64,000 bases of DNA from Actinernus sp. WN-2022 (GCA_030867875.1 JAOWCC010001501.1:21171524-21235523); one strand, 5' to 3'. Shown: positions 42,960 through 55,753, counted from the first letter of the stretch. Program-made: numbers and translations. Notes: generated from the sequence alone by a model not told the origin.

Positions 42960-44960
42960 GTCAGTTCATAGCAAAAGGTCCGGGTGTCATTCGCTATTCC
43001 TCCTATTACTAAGATTCAAGTGATTAGCAGTCTAATGAAAATCAGTCCTTACAAGGCGTCTGGTATTGATAAAATCAGCGCTCGGTTATTGAGGATAGCT
43101 GCTCATGTAATAGCTCCTTCTGTTACGTGGCTGATTAACCACTCCTTCGAGAAAAGTGTGTTTCCACAGCGCTGGAAGACGGCTAAGGTTACACCTCTTT
43201 ATAAGGCTGGTGATTCGGATGATGTCTTTAATTACCGCCCGATTTCAGTTCTGCCTATACTATCTAAAGTAATTGAGAGGCACAGACATGCCTCTCTGTA
43301 CAGCTATCTGACTGAGAATGATCTATTATATCCAAGGCAGTCTGGTTTCCGCAAACGCCATAGCACAGAGACGGCCCTTATCCAGATCATTGACGAACTA
43401 CTGTTTAATCTTGACAAGAATCGAGTCAGTGGCTTAGTGCCTATAGACTACTGTAAGGCATTCGATATGGTTGATCACCTTATCCTTTTAGACAAACTCA
43501 AGGCGTACGGTGTGAACAACTGCTCTTTGGCATGGCTGAAGTCTTATTTATCAAACAGGCGTCATTTAATTTGTTACCTTAGCTGGGATAGAGTCAGATA
43601 TTATGGCCTATGTAAAGTGTCAGGGAGTCTTTTCCTGATCTGTGGGGATTCTCGTAGAGCTTGTAGTGACAACAACCAGGGTTGGATCTTAACGTACTTT
43701 TATTACTGGTCTCAATGACTGGCCATGACTAAGCCATTGAGGCTGATCATGAAGAATCATGAACGCAACATGACTTCTGTTTCTTCGGCTATCTTCTCTA
43801 TCTTCTCTATGTTACAATATATTCGTTCTGTATTTATGTCATTTACAAACAATAGTCCCTGTGGTAAGCAGATGTCCTTGACCAGAATAGTTCACAGTTA
43901 TCTTGGTCTATGTGGTAGACAGATGTCCTTGACCAGAATAGTTCTCAAGCAATACAGCTGTCTTTACATGAACTCCTATTGTACGTAGGTTGTGGCTTGA
44001 TCAAAGCAAAACTGACCTTGAAAGGAAGGTGTTCCAACCGATCGACAACATAAATAAGATATGTCAAAGGTGAAACTAGAAATCAAATATCATAGTTTGA
44101 GCGTAAAACATTATACGAGTCTTTAGATATGTTCCCTAGAAATCCAACTTGAAGTTAGTGACTAATCTGCATTGACGTAAAGTTCAATGGATTTGGTACC
44201 TGACAAAGTACGGAACTGTAATTAGGAATACTCAATTCTTATTGGCTTGTTGTCGGGATCGCTTGGTACCGATAGCTTAAGATATAATCAATACTTAATT
44301 AGTTCTCTGTAACAAACAGGTTATTGGAAAATGAGTTCTATTCAATGTTGTCAATGGATCGAAAGTGACCTTAGTAAATACAGGCTCGTGACCAAACCGA
44401 GATTAACAAAAGAACGTTTTAATTAAAGTAACTCAACTTTGGATACGTCGAGCACGGGCTAAACTAGAACTTGTTAATTTATTATATGTTTCTCCTAGAG
44501 TAGGATTTTGTCTAAAATCGTAAGATCCTTTATCTTAACAAAAGCATGGAGTGCCCCAAGGTCTCTCTTGTTTATAATCTTTATAAATGACTTGCCTCTA
44601 CACGTGAGTTCATCGCAGATTGATTTGTACGGAGATAATTCGACCATTACATCGTCTGCAGATTGTAAGGGCGTCATGAAATTGCAGGAAACGCTTAACA
44701 GATCCGTCGCAGAGGTCGTTGATTGGGAGACAACTAACAAGCTTCCTCTTAACGAAAAAAAGACCAAGGTCCTGCTAGTCACAGGAAAGCGCCTCTCCTC
44801 TAAAATGGACTGTGTACCAGCTGTTACGGTTAATGGAAGCAAGCTCTCCAATGTGTCCAGTGCCAAGCTGGCTTTTAGGCCTTGAAATTGATGAGGAACT
44901 TTTCTTTTTTACCAAAGCTTTGGACTATACGGGGATGATCCGCTGGACAGGGTATGGTTT
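42960..44960 (+). pseudogene. LINE reverse transcriptase relic, interrupted by about 1 kb
   Basis: The first part (42984-43570) has K-A-S-G-I-D-K-I-S, F-P-Q-R-W-K-T-A-K-V-T-P-L-Y-K, S-G-F-R-K-R-H-S-T-E-T-A and D-Y-C-K-A-F-D-M-V-D-H, RT motifs up to A. The second part (about 44545-44900) resumes at G-V-P-Q-G, then F-I-I-F-I-N-D-L-P and Y-G-D-N in place of the catalytic Y-A-D-D. The DNA between (about 43570-44545) is unrelated and holds a 34-bp tandem duplication (GTCCTTGACCAGAATAGTTC, 43858-43945). It is dead and just upstream of a vWA exon. Confidence 0.85.
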
Positions 44961-46129
44961 TTCGACTTTCAGGTTGGCGTTCTCTTGTAAACGTAAAATT
45001 TGTGGTTTTCACATTGCATTTTTTCAGACAACGGTTGAAATGTAGGCGACTCCGTGCATTTTCACGTGCAGTTATTGTATTTTGTAATTAAGGCTATTGT
45101 TTTATGCTGTCTTCCTAGACGTTGCCGTCGTGGTTGCTTAAGCTCTCTAATGTGCAAACGAGGAATACAGTGTGGGATTTGTACTCGTCGATTTTCTTTC
45201 AATTTTTTTTTTGAGGCTGAAAAAAGATTTTGTTATCTCAACTTACTAATAACGTCACGTGCTGGGCCAAGTATTACTGAGTAAAAGAAAGCCCGGTACT
45301 CTCCGCCAACACATGGAACTCCATTAATGGTCTTGTTGCTCGCAGTTGAGAAGGGGCCAATACAGTGATCTTGCGTGTCTACGGGATATCTAGTTGATAA
45401 GGAGAATATTTTAAATCATCATCATCATTATTATTATCATCATTAATATTAATATTATTATTATTCTAGATAGATAGATAGTTTATTCAGTTTACACCTT
45501 GCATCCCCCGGGCCTTGCAGCCCCCGGGCCTTGCAGCCCCCGGGCCTTGCAGCCCCCGAGCAGCCCCCGGGCCAGTTTCTCGAGTGCTTTCTGGCTGGCG
45601 TTCTCTCACAGGAACCCGGGATCTTGCTCAACAAGAGTAGACGAGACGAGACTTGACTTGAACTTCATTCTCGTTCGCTCCAACAACAACTCTACCTCAC
45701 AATTTACGGCTCTACTTTTATAGAGCAGACAGAGTAGCTTTATATACTTTACATTACATACATATTAAGCTCTATTGACGCACGGACATATCATCAGTAT
45801 CCTCAATACGATAATAAAAATATCATTGACAGACAACTGTCAATCTACAAGTTTCTTCTGATTGGTTAATATTAGTAATAAATGCTGATGTAAGGCAACT
45901 GCATGGTCGCTGAGAGTAAACAGTGGAAAGATTGACAAAATGAGAATAAACTGAAGATATTCAGGATATAAAGTTGGCAATGAAAGTTAACATTAAGGAT
46001 TTTCGTAACTTAACCGAAAATAGTAAAAAGTAGAATCCAAATTTAACTTAGTAAACATTGTATCAGATGGTACGAGGCGGGACATATCCTTGGCAAAACT
46101 AGGGACCGCCCATTTCACGGCTTTCACTT
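44960..46129. other. Stretch without a recognised gene
   Basis: It contains mixed ATC/ATT microsatellite (45417-45465), a TAGA run (45469-45481) and the GC-rich repeat listed separately. No coding region supported. Confidence 0.55.
45500..45573. repeat. GC-rich tandem repeat (TTGCAGCCCCCGGGCC)n
   Basis: About four to five units of 16-17 bp, each with a CCCGGG. It stands out from the AT-rich surroundings. Confidence 0.9.
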
Positions 46130-49100
46130 GACATCATAGCCGCCATGTTAAAATTGGTGCCCTTAAGGTGGCTCGCCTGGATTTTCCAGGGACGCACCAT
46201 ACCCACTTTGAACGGCTGATACTCCACTGTCAGAGCTTGGTCGGGCAAGCCACTTCATCCATTTACTAGAAATTGAATAAACTTTCCAAAAATGTAGGTT
46301 TGTTTGACATCGGTATTACCATAGCAACACAGCGTTGACGTCATGCATTTTACATATCATCGATTTTCTCGAAATCTAGACCTAAACTTTTAAAACGACC
46401 TAGTGCCCCTTGTAGTCTAAGTGTAGGCCTTCAAGACTGGAAAGTTTAAAAAAATTGTATGAGAGCGTTTTCGAAAAAATTGGGTTGAATATTTTCGTTA
46501 AAATAATTAACAATTCGCCTTACTTCCTGTTTAGTCGTCGAGAACTGTATTTTTCGGACCGATTCAAGCGATGTTTTTAGCATATTTCATACCTGTGGCA
46601 TAGGACTACGTCCCATGAAAATTTCATTCCATTTGCTTTATTCGATTTCGGTTTATGGAATCATAAGTAATGTCATAAATATGCTCATTTTACTCAAAAT
46701 AGTAACGTATTTGCTAAGGAAGCTGTAATTCAAAAACTACTCGATAATTTTTTTTTTTAATCTTTTCACCTGAAATTCAACATGTACTACCCTGGTCCTG
46801 TAAATTTCAAGAGCATTGAATCATTTTAAGGGCGCGAAATAAAAACAAAAACATAGGGAACTTTTACATGCATCCACGCAAGCTTCATTGCTGTATCATT
46901 TTGTTGATAGCTTGTGTCTTTCCGAAATTTCTCTTTTGTCTAGATTCTACATACTTGTGTGCTTTTCAACTAACAAGTTTACCATGGACGCTTGCTATGC
47001 TTCGAACGCTCGTGCAAATTTTGTTCTTAGTACAATGACCACAGGCAGCCCAATCTCAAGATTTGTGTATTTATACGCTTACAAATATCGCTTGAATAGT
47101 TCATATTATAAATCCTTCCAAAACACGTATGTTAGACAAATAAATACACGACTTCACCCTACAATGTTTCAGTTGTGGTTATTCATACCTCTGAGTTCTT
47201 CTAGGGTCGTTTCCGCTGTTTTTTTCGAACCTCTTTCACTCACCTCCTAATATAATGAAAAGGCTGGAAACAACCGACAAATATACGATGCATAACCTGT
47301 AATCTTTGCCACGAAAATCACACTTCGCTCACTCCAAATAACTCCAAACTACGGCAGGCCATAGAGTGACAAATGAACTCATCCCTACCCCAATTTTAAG
47401 ATCCAGCGATACCACAGTCTGGAGAAATCAAACAATTTGTCGCCCATTTTCGAGTCCTTCGAGGTTGGCAGCCAACGAAGTTGGACGGCGGAAGTGCAAC
47501 CGTCAAAATTGCCTCGGTCTGGCGAAGCTATTAGCTGGATAACCGACAAATATACGATGCATAACGTGTAATCTTTGCCACAAAAATCACACTTCGCTCA
47601 CTCCAAATAACTCAAAACTACGGTAGAACATAGAATGATAAATGAACTCATTCCAACCCGAATTTTAAGATCCAGCGATAGCACAGTCTGAAGAAATCAA
47701 ACATTTTGTCGCCCATTTCCAAGTCCTTCCGGTTAGGAGACAACCTCGGTCTGACGAAGGACTTGGAAATGGGCGACAAAATGTTTGATTTCTTCAGACT
47801 GTGCTATCGCTGGATCTTAAAATTCGGGTTGGGATGAGTTCATTTATCATTCTATGTCCTACCGTAGTTTTGAGTTATTTGGAGTGAGCGAAGTGTGATT
47901 TTTGTGGCAAAGATTACACGTTATGCATCGTATATTTGTCGGTTATCCAGCTAATAGCTTCGCCAGACCGAGGCAATTTTGACGGTTGCACTTCCGCCGT
48001 CCAACTTCGTTGGCTGCCAACCTCGAAGGACTCGAAAATGGGCGACAAATTGTTTGATTTCTCCAGACTGTGGTATCGCTGGATCTTAAAATTGGGGTAG
48101 GGATGAGTTCATTTGTCATTCTATGGCCTGCCGTAGTTTGGAGTTATTTGGAGTGAGCGAAGTGTGATTTTCGTGGCAAAGATTACAGGTTATGCATCAT
48201 ATATTTGTCGGTTGTTTCCAGCCTTTTCATTATATTAGGAGGTGAGGGAAAGAGGTTCGAAAAAAACAGCGGAAACGACCCTAGAAGAGCTCAGAGGTAT
48301 GAATAACCACAACTGAAACATTGTAGGGTGAAGTCGTGTATTTATTTGTCTAACATACGTGTTTTGGAAGGATTTATAATATGAACTATTCAAGCGATAT
48401 TTGTAAGCGTATAAATACACAAATCTTGAGATTGGGCTGCCTGTGCAATGACATGCAAATTAGTTAAACCATGAAGCTAGGCAGTGCGGGATGATAATGT
48501 TGAATAAGTGTGTTTTTAGTAACCAGATCGGGAAAAAGTGACGTCTAAACCACATTTTCTAAATATTAATTAAAAACGAGATTTTGTATTAGTGATATTA
48601 TAAAAGGTTTTGTAAATAAATATTATAAGTTATATTATAACAGCGTTACAACTGGCAGCATGACAATGATAATTGCATGTAATTGTACTAAGAAAATAAT
48701 TTGCACGAGCGGTCCGGCAGTAGCGAAGCGTAGCAAGCGTGTACGGTAAACTTGTTAGTTCAAAAGCACACAAGTATGTACAATCTAGACAAAAGAGAAA
48801 TTTCGGAAAGACACAAGCTATCAACAAAATGATACAGCAATGAAGCTTGCGTGGATGAATGTAAAAGTTCCCCATGTTTTTGTTTTTATTCCGCGCCCTT
48901 AAAATGATTCAATCCTCTTGGAATTTACAGGGCCAGGGTAGTACATGTTGAATTTCAGGTGAAAAGATTTAAAAAACTATTTATCGACTAGTTTTCGAAT
49001 TACAGCTTCCTTAGCAAATACGTTACTATTTTGAGTAAAATGAGCATATTTATGACATTACTTATGATTCCATAAACCGAAATCGAATAAAGCAAATGGA

Positions 49101-49598
49101 ATGAAATTTTCATGGGAAGTAGTCCTATGCCACAGGTATGAAATATGTTTAAAATATCGCTTGAATCGGTCCGGAAAACACAGTTCTCGACGACTAAACA
49201 GGAAGTAAGGCGAATTGTTAATTATTTTAACGAAAATATTCAACCCAATTTTTCTCGAAAACGCTCTCATACAATTTTTTAAACTTTGCAGTCTTGAAGG
49301 CCTACAGTTAGACTACAAGGGACACTAGGTCGTTTTAAAAGTTTAGGTCTAGATTTCGAGAAAATTGATGATATGTAAAATACATGACGTCAACGCTGTG
49401 TTGCTATGGTAACACCGATGTCAAACAAACCTACATTTTTGGAAAGTTTATTCTATTTCTAGCAAATGGGTGAAGTGGTTAGCCCGACCGAACTCTGACA
49501 GTGGAGTATCAGCCGTTCAAAGTGGGTATGGTGCGTCCCTGGAAAATCCAGGCGAGCCACCTTATGGGGCACCAACATGGCCGCCATGCCCTTTGTCA
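46130..49598. mobile_element. 3.4-kb foldback/palindromic element
   Basis: The left arm (about 46130-47728) and right arm (47757-49598) are inverse copies around a 28-bp centre. Outer tips contain GCCGCCATGTT / AACATGGCCGCCATG and AAGGTGGCTCGCCTGGA / TCCAGGCGAGCCACCTTA. Each arm has a tandem pair of about 270-bp segments near the centre. The right arm has about 230 bp extra (48445-48675). Open frames (46888-47250 and its mirror parts) show no domain. No transposase; a non-autonomous element with very long arms. Confidence 0.92.
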
Positions 49599-50199
49599 TT
49601 TGAATCTCTGGGGATTGAATGAAAGCCAGCGATTTTGTAGCCAAAAATGTAATGATCATATAAACATGATATATTTTCTCCAAGCTACCACAAGTTGCCT
49701 GTACATAAGTAACAGTAAATATAATGACAGAACATTTCCTTAGAAAAGCAAATAGAACGAGAGTTTCTCGTACTAGAGTTAATGAGATTGAAATATATTA
49801 TGTTTACTGTTTAATTAGACTATCCGAAAGAAGGGACAACTCATTTTACATCTGCTAAATAAATGTTATCGACCCCTTTACTAAATACTATATTACGTTT
49901 TCGTTACTACTTTAAAAGTTATGGCTTGTTATCGCGACATTTGGGCGCAACAGAGCAAACAAACTGTACTTAACTACAAGAACTAATCATGCATAAACTC
50001 TATATTTTCTGCTTACATGTTTAGCTGTTTATTTAAACACCCTTATTGCTAATCACCAATCCTTTCCAAAAATATTTAAAAGGTTACATGTTATAGTGTA
50101 ACATACTTTACAATAATAATAATGGTAAATAATGATAAAAATATATATAATGATAATATAAAAGCGCTAATTGTAATGAAAATTGGATTACCAAGACAA
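49599..50199. other. Stretch without a recognised gene
   Basis: AT-rich, with no ORF or element that I can support. Confidence 0.5.
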
Positions 50200-50358
50200 A
50201 GGTACGGAAGCTTAGAAGGGACATTCAATTCGAGAAAAAAAAAATTAAAAATGTTTTTTGAAGAAAAAAAAGAGATTTATTTAAAAATAATAATAAAAAA
50301 ACAAAAACAATTTTCATTTTTTTTTCTCGAATTGAATGTCCCTTCTAAGCTTCCGTAC
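50200..50358. repeat. Hairpin element, arms about 36 bp
   Basis: GGTACGGAAGCTTAGAAGGG and ACATTCAATTCGAG are mirrored at 50323-50358, with an A-rich centre. It is MITE-like. Confidence 0.88.
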
Positions 50359-50498
50359 AAAGGCCTCTAGGATGTAAAAATTACGTGAACTTGAAATACA
50401 GAATCATAAATATAAAAATCATCTAGATGCATTAAACATGATGAAACTGTTCTTGTATCTTTTTGTCTTGCCAACGGAACGTGGAATTTTTTATTATT

Positions 50499-50860
50499 GG
50501 CTTGAAAGCTTGGAATAGCTTAACTGATGCTCTGCGCACATTACCTACTTTAAAATCATTCAAAAAACAAATCAGCTCTGTTAAATTCAATTTCTAGTTT
50601 AAAATTTCCAATTCCATATTGGTTTAACTTTTACCGATACATATATATATATATATATATATTTATATAGTCCACTTGTAATTAATACTAGTTATGGTTA
50701 ATATAATGTACTCATATGAAATTGTATATAAGATTTCAATTTATGTACTAGCTGTAAGTAGATAGTCTCGGCTAATTAGCATGTGCTTGCTAGAGGTTTA
50801 ACAAGCCTCAACCCCCCGAGTTGAAATAAATATCTTAATCTTAATATCTTAAGATACGGT
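50499..50860 (+). pseudogene. LINE 3' end (ORF2 C-terminus, UTR, TA tract)
   Basis: A-W-N-S-L-T-D-A-L-R-T-L-P-T-L-K-S-F-K-K is the conserved end of CR1/L2-type ORF2; the TAG stop is at 50596-50598. The 3' UTR has a (TA)n tract (50640-50662), an AGGTTTAAC..AAGCCTC segment and a final ATCTTAATCTTAAT. 5'-truncated. Confidence 0.78.
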
Positions 50861-51600
50861 ACTTGCGTTCGTGCAAGGTAAAATACGGTATAGCTTTAAT
50901 ATGGTTTAAGTCATTTACAATTTCGTCAAAGAGACGCTCTGTGAGAGCCTGCCTTCTACTATATGTCTGTAGTACAACCGAGTAAGACATCTCTAACCAA
51001 AGAAAGTGAACAAATTGCACCGAGAAGATCGGTAGATGGTCGGTAAAATGATAAACGAGTATTAAATATTGAGAAGTAAGTAGAGTTAATTGACATTTCA
51101 TGGATCAGATGGCTACTAAGTGAGACTTGCTGTGTGCTAATGAATATTTAGGAACAAGAGAACATTAAGATACCACCATGAATGTCACAAACGGCGATTA
51201 TGCATGGCTTAGGTTAAAACGTGGGTTCACGGTGGACACAAATGACCCAAAATCGATCACGCTTTTTATGTTTTCAAAAGGTTAAGAACGGTAAACAAAA
51301 CAAAATTCATTTATTTTCATTAATATAGACATTTCAGTGACGTCACAATTACGTTATTTAGAATAGCTTTTCTATATTTTTGATTATCTTTAAAATAAAG
51401 AATAATTATGTACCTGCAATCGTATATTTTTAGAATTTTCAATTTTTGAGAAGAAATACTTTAAAAGCCGTGACAGTGAAAAATCACAAAAGTATTAATA
51501 AATGTACTTCTAAGACACAAAAAAGCTACAATATACATGTATGGTCTGTTTTATACATTTTAAAGTAATGATTAGCGCGTAAGAACTATAGGAAAAGACA
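50861..51600. other. Stretch without a recognised gene
   Basis: A minus-strand open frame (50841-51101) has no domain. Nothing else is supported before the satellite. Confidence 0.5.
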
Positions 51601-51601
51601 A

Positions 51602-52670
51602 TAGACTGCGGCAATGAGTATGTCCTCTCGGACTATATTGCTTGAATGTGTCTTAAGTGCTGTCTGAGATGTCCTCAGTCAAAGTTATAATAGACTGCGG
51701 CAATGAGTATGTCCTCTCGGACTATATTGCTTGAATGTGTCTTAAGTGCTGTCTGAGATGTCCTCAGTCAAAGTTATAATAGACTGCGGCAATGAGTATG
51801 TCCTCTCGGACTATATTGCTTGAATGTGTCTTAAGTGCTGTCTGAGATGTCCTCAGTCAAAGTTACAATAGACTGCGGCAATGAGTATTGTTCTCTCGTA
51901 CGATGTTGCTTGAATGTGTCTTAAGTGCTATCTGAGATGTCCTCAGTCAAAGTTACAATAGACTGCGGCAATGAGTATGTCCTCTCGGACTATATTGCTT
52001 GAATGTGTCTTAAGTGCTGTCTGAGATGTCCTCAGTCAAAGTTACAATAGACTGCGGCAATGAGTATGTCCTCTCGTACGATGTTGCTTGAATGTGTCTT
52101 AAGTGCTGTCTGAGATGTCCTCAGTCAAAGTTACAATAGACTGTGGCAATGAGTATGTCTTCTCGTACGATGTTGCTTGAATGTGTCTTAAGTGCTGCCT
52201 GAGATGTCCTCAGTCAAAGTTACAATATACTGTTGCAATGAGTATGTTCTCTCGTACGATGTTGCTTGAATGTGTCTTAAGTGCTGTCTGAGATGTCCAC
52301 AGTCAAAGTTACAATAGACTGTAGCAATTAGTATGTCCTCTCGTACGATGTTGCTTGAATGTGCCTTAAGTACTGTCTGAGATGTCCTCAGTCAAAGTTA
52401 CAATAGACTGCGGTAATGAGTATGTCCTCTCGTACGATGTTGCTTGAATGTGTCTTAAGTGCTGTCTGAGATGTCCTCAGTCAAAGTTAGAATAGACTGC
52501 GGCAATGAGTATGTTCTCTCGTACGATGTTGCTTGAATGTGTCTAAGTGCTGTCTGAGATGTCCTCAGTCAAAGTTACAATAGACTGCGGCAATGAGTAT
52601 GTCCTCTCGTACGATGTTGCTTGAATGTGTCTTAAGTGCTGTCTGAGATGTCCTCAGTCAAAGTTACAAG
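51602..52670. repeat. 89-bp satellite, 12 tandem copies
   Basis: Copies start with TAGACTGCGGCAATGAGTAT at 51602, 51691, 51780, 51869, 51959, 52048, 52137 and onward. Each holds CTGAG-ATGTC-CTCAG, a short dyad. Two variants exist: GGACTATATTGC (copies 1, 2, 3, 5) and GTACGATGTTGC (copies 4, 6-12). The first three copies look identical, so the left edge expanded recently. Confidence 0.97.
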
Positions 52671-52980
52671 CAGGAAATAAAGAAACTTGTGTGCTGTTGG
52701 TCATCCAGCCAATAATGTGAGAACTTTCCTCACGGTTGATTTTCATAAATCAAACCATAGTTAGTTTGATCAAAACTAAATTAAAACTTCAAAAGTTCTC
52801 TAATGAAAGTGCATTACTTGGATGGTCTTCTATTGAATTTATGAGTATCAACCAAAGAAATTACGAGAAAGAACAATAGAAAATTTATATCTTTTCACAT
52901 TCCTTGCCGTTCAGTGCTGTCGTTCTAATAGCCGGAGCATGAAAAGCATCAGAAACGTCATAGGAAATTTAAATTCTTAA

Positions 52981-53045
52981 ATAGCAGTTTCAGCGGTATT
53001 GACCCAAACACCTCAATTCGATCTAATGAAGCTAAGCTATGTATC
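52981..53045. repeat. Partial copy of the 11709-11942 MITE
   Basis: AGCAGTTTCAGCGGTATTGA and the following CCCAAACACCTCA match one arm of that element; the other arm is missing. Confidence 0.7.
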
Positions 53046-53784
53046 TAAATTAGTAGTGCTTGTTAAATAGAGAATATTACACGGTGGTGCGAATATAGTA
53101 AAGCGTTTTTTTTTTATTTTCCTGTATCCCTATAGAGGAAAACAAAGCACTGAATCCTCTGGAGAACTGTCACATGGTCTGAAATGGTCAACAAACCGGC
53201 CAGTTCGAACGAGTGAAATGTTTTGGACTCGAGAGGATAAACGTCATGTCTTCAAACCACCGTGTAATTTTCTTTTTATTATACGGACAATTAAACTGCT
53301 CTAAGAACTTTTATCTATGCAATTTACTTTCTGTCAGTACAAACTTATTCTTGATCTATCTAAGCTGTTCTGTTCTGCGGGTTTTCTTGTCTCTTGGTTG
53401 CGGTCGAGAAAATCTTCGAGTTTTAAACCTGATAAAACACTGCTACTCGTTTATTAAACTATACATGAAATACCATTGTCAGTCCGATTAATCTTCCCTC
53501 TGCTCAGGTTTTGTTGTTCTATCAGGAGAGGACTGATGCACTCGCTTGATTTCTTCGCAGCTCTTCAATTTGAATTTCAAATTTGAGTTCCGATCCATAG
53601 GCGTGGAAAGAGCCCGAGAGACTAACTTATTGTTTAACACTACATTGAAAAGTAGCCATATACTCACTTTACGATTACTTTAGGTGAGAATTAGATTACT
53701 ACTACTAATAATAATAATTAATCACGATTGTATTTAATTTAAATATATTTTGTATAATCGCAATACCAAACCGTGGTCTCTTAC
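53046..53784. other. Stretch without a recognised gene
   Basis: The 53213-53491 open frame (92 aa, hydrophobic and cysteine-containing) has no recognisable domain or splice support; I leave it uncalled. Confidence 0.4.
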
Positions 53785-53898
53785 ATTTTAAGATAGTCGG
53801 CTAGTGGTCCCGGATTGCAAAAACACAGGCCGTACTTCTCAATGGCAAACCAGGAGCACGTCTTACCAATAGCCGCAAGCCTGCACTTACAGACCAGC
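53785..53898 (-). CDS. Cysteine-rich internal exon of an unknown secreted-type protein
   Basis: A 114-bp minus-strand exon candidate has the acceptor CTCTTTTCCACAG|G and the donor TAAAAT|GTAAGAG. In the open frame it reads C-K-C-R-L-A-A-I-G-K-T-C-S-W-F-A-I-E-K-Y-G-L-C-F-C-N-P-G-P. The spacing of cysteines around F-A-I-x-x-Y-G-x-C-x-C resembles WSC/apple-like extracellular modules. The length is a multiple of three, so it could be skipped or shuffled. Without the donor, the frame stops at 53781. It lies on the same strand as the vWA exons about 11 kb downstream, but the phases do not let the two visible exons join directly. Confidence 0.45.
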
Positions 53899-54673
53899 CT
53901 GTGGAAAAGAGAGACATTCATAACCTTTTATACAATAAACAGCGCTCTATTTTGTTGGGAAGTTCACTAACTATTGTATAAAACAAAAAAATATATTTTG
54001 CCGATGGTCTGTCCTCTGATAGATGCACAGATGACGTCACAACGTGAAGAGAACATCGGTTACACCTAGCTCTCGACTGCGTCTCGTGTTTTTTTTTGTT
54101 CTCGTCACGTTCTAGGATTTAAAGTCCCTATTATTAAACTCGGCTATCGCAAAACGCCATATGATTTGTTATTCCTGAGCGGTGAGAAGAAACTGAAAAA
54201 CCTGGCAAAATTCATGCTGAAACTATCCAAAAACTACTAAACGCTTACGTGTACAGTCGATTCCTGGTTCTATAGACAGCGCTGAATAACAATCTCGTAC
54301 CCAGACCCCATTTACTGAATAACGTGACGCGCGTCGACTAGGGACGACTGCAGCGTATATAAAAAATACGCAAATTGTACCTTCATGTTTTCTGCGATTA
54401 ATAAGAGTTTTTTTGAAAGATAAGATTCAACTCAATACTCAGACCATTTCCTCCAGAAACTGAGAAATAACATATGTTGCGGACACTGTGATAAAATTGC
54501 CCTCAAACTAGTTCAGCTAGTGTCGACTCGGCCGGACCGCTGAGAAAGTTCAGACGAGCTAGCTCAGAACACAGGCTTAACTGAGAAAAGAGAAACAGCT
54601 ATAATATACAGTTTACCGATGCCCAATACTTCTACAGAAACTAGTGTCCATTCCAGTTTAATTTCAACAAAGA
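53899..54673. other. Stretch without a recognised gene
   Basis: Between the exon candidate and the second copy of the duplicated block I see no feature I can support. Confidence 0.45.
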
Positions 54674-54787
54674 AACACTCTTTTAGGAGTATAGGAAATG
54701 GCACCACAGCCGTAAGCGAACAATTAATATCAGAGCAGGGAAAACCATTGAAGCGCTGCTACACACCATGTACACGTAGACTGTTTG

Positions 54788-55313
54788 TTTCACGTATAGG
54801 GTTTGTGCCGGCACTAAAACCATAACGGATAGGCCTCCTATTCACACTATACCGTATAGGGTTTTTTTCCGCGGCATGGAAATAATAACGGATAGGCCTC
54901 CTGTTCACACTATACCGCGTATATAGGATTTGTGCCGGCACGGAAACCATAACGGTAGGCCTCCTGTTCACACTATACCGCGTATATAGGGTTTGTGCCG
55001 GCACGGAAACCATAACGGATAGGCCACCTGTTCACACTATACCGGCTAGGTTTTGTGCCGGCACGGAAACCATAACGGATAGGCCTCACCTGTTCACACT
55101 ATACCGTATAGGGTTTGTGCCAGCACGATAAACATAACGGACAGGCCAGCTGTTCACACTGTACCGTATAGGGTTTGTGCCGGCACGGAAACCATAACGG
55201 ATAGGCCTCCTGTTCACATTATACCGTATAGCGTTTGTACCATTCAGCACTACTATACCGTATAGAGTTTGTGCCGGCACGTAAACCATAACGAATAGGC
55301 CTCCTGTTCACAC
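54788..55313. repeat. 60-bp minisatellite (second copy of block)
   Basis: Same units in the same order as 115-640. Confidence 0.93.
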
Positions 55314-55500
55314 TTGAAACGCTTTTTTTCGGTGAGATTTTTGTGCCTGAGCGATGTTTCACTGCTCCGAACTTGAAAGTGATATACTTTGTATCGAATA
55401 GGGTTTTGTGCCAACTTGCTCCGTGCATGTTCACACGATAGGATTTTGTGCCGGCACAAAAAAGCTATCGATATCCGCAGGTATAATATGAACATGGCTA

Positions 55501-55753
55501 TACTCTTACAAAGCACTGGTTCGCCCGATTACCGAGCGAATACGCTTCAGTTGCGTGGTCCCCCAACACTCTTAAGGATAAATCGTGTATTGAAGCCATC
55601 CAGCGGATGAGTGCAAGATTTGTTACGAACGACTATCGCCGTATCAGCAGTGGTTCCCACATGATCGACACTATTAAGTGGGACAGCCTCGAAGCGCGTA
55701 GATTGCTCACTGATGTTCGGATCAGGTACAAGATTTGTACCTTGTTGCTGATT
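55501..55753 (+). pseudogene. LINE RT C-terminal fragment (second copy of block)
   Basis: Same as 828-1080, including the frameshift. Confidence 0.8.

Noticed and set aside
42984..43718. Single intact protein of 244 codons
   Set aside because: Only the first two thirds match LINE RT. After about 43570 the frame runs into unrelated inserted DNA, so it is a pseudogene fragment.
46888..47250. 120-codon ORF in the left arm of the 3.4-kb palindrome
   Set aside because: The mirror arm keeps only pieces of it, and no domain is visible. It is likely a by-product of the repeat.
51602..52670. CRISPR-like array
   Set aside because: The units are contiguous 89-bp copies with no unique spacers between short repeats, and the genome is eukaryotic. 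It is a satellite.
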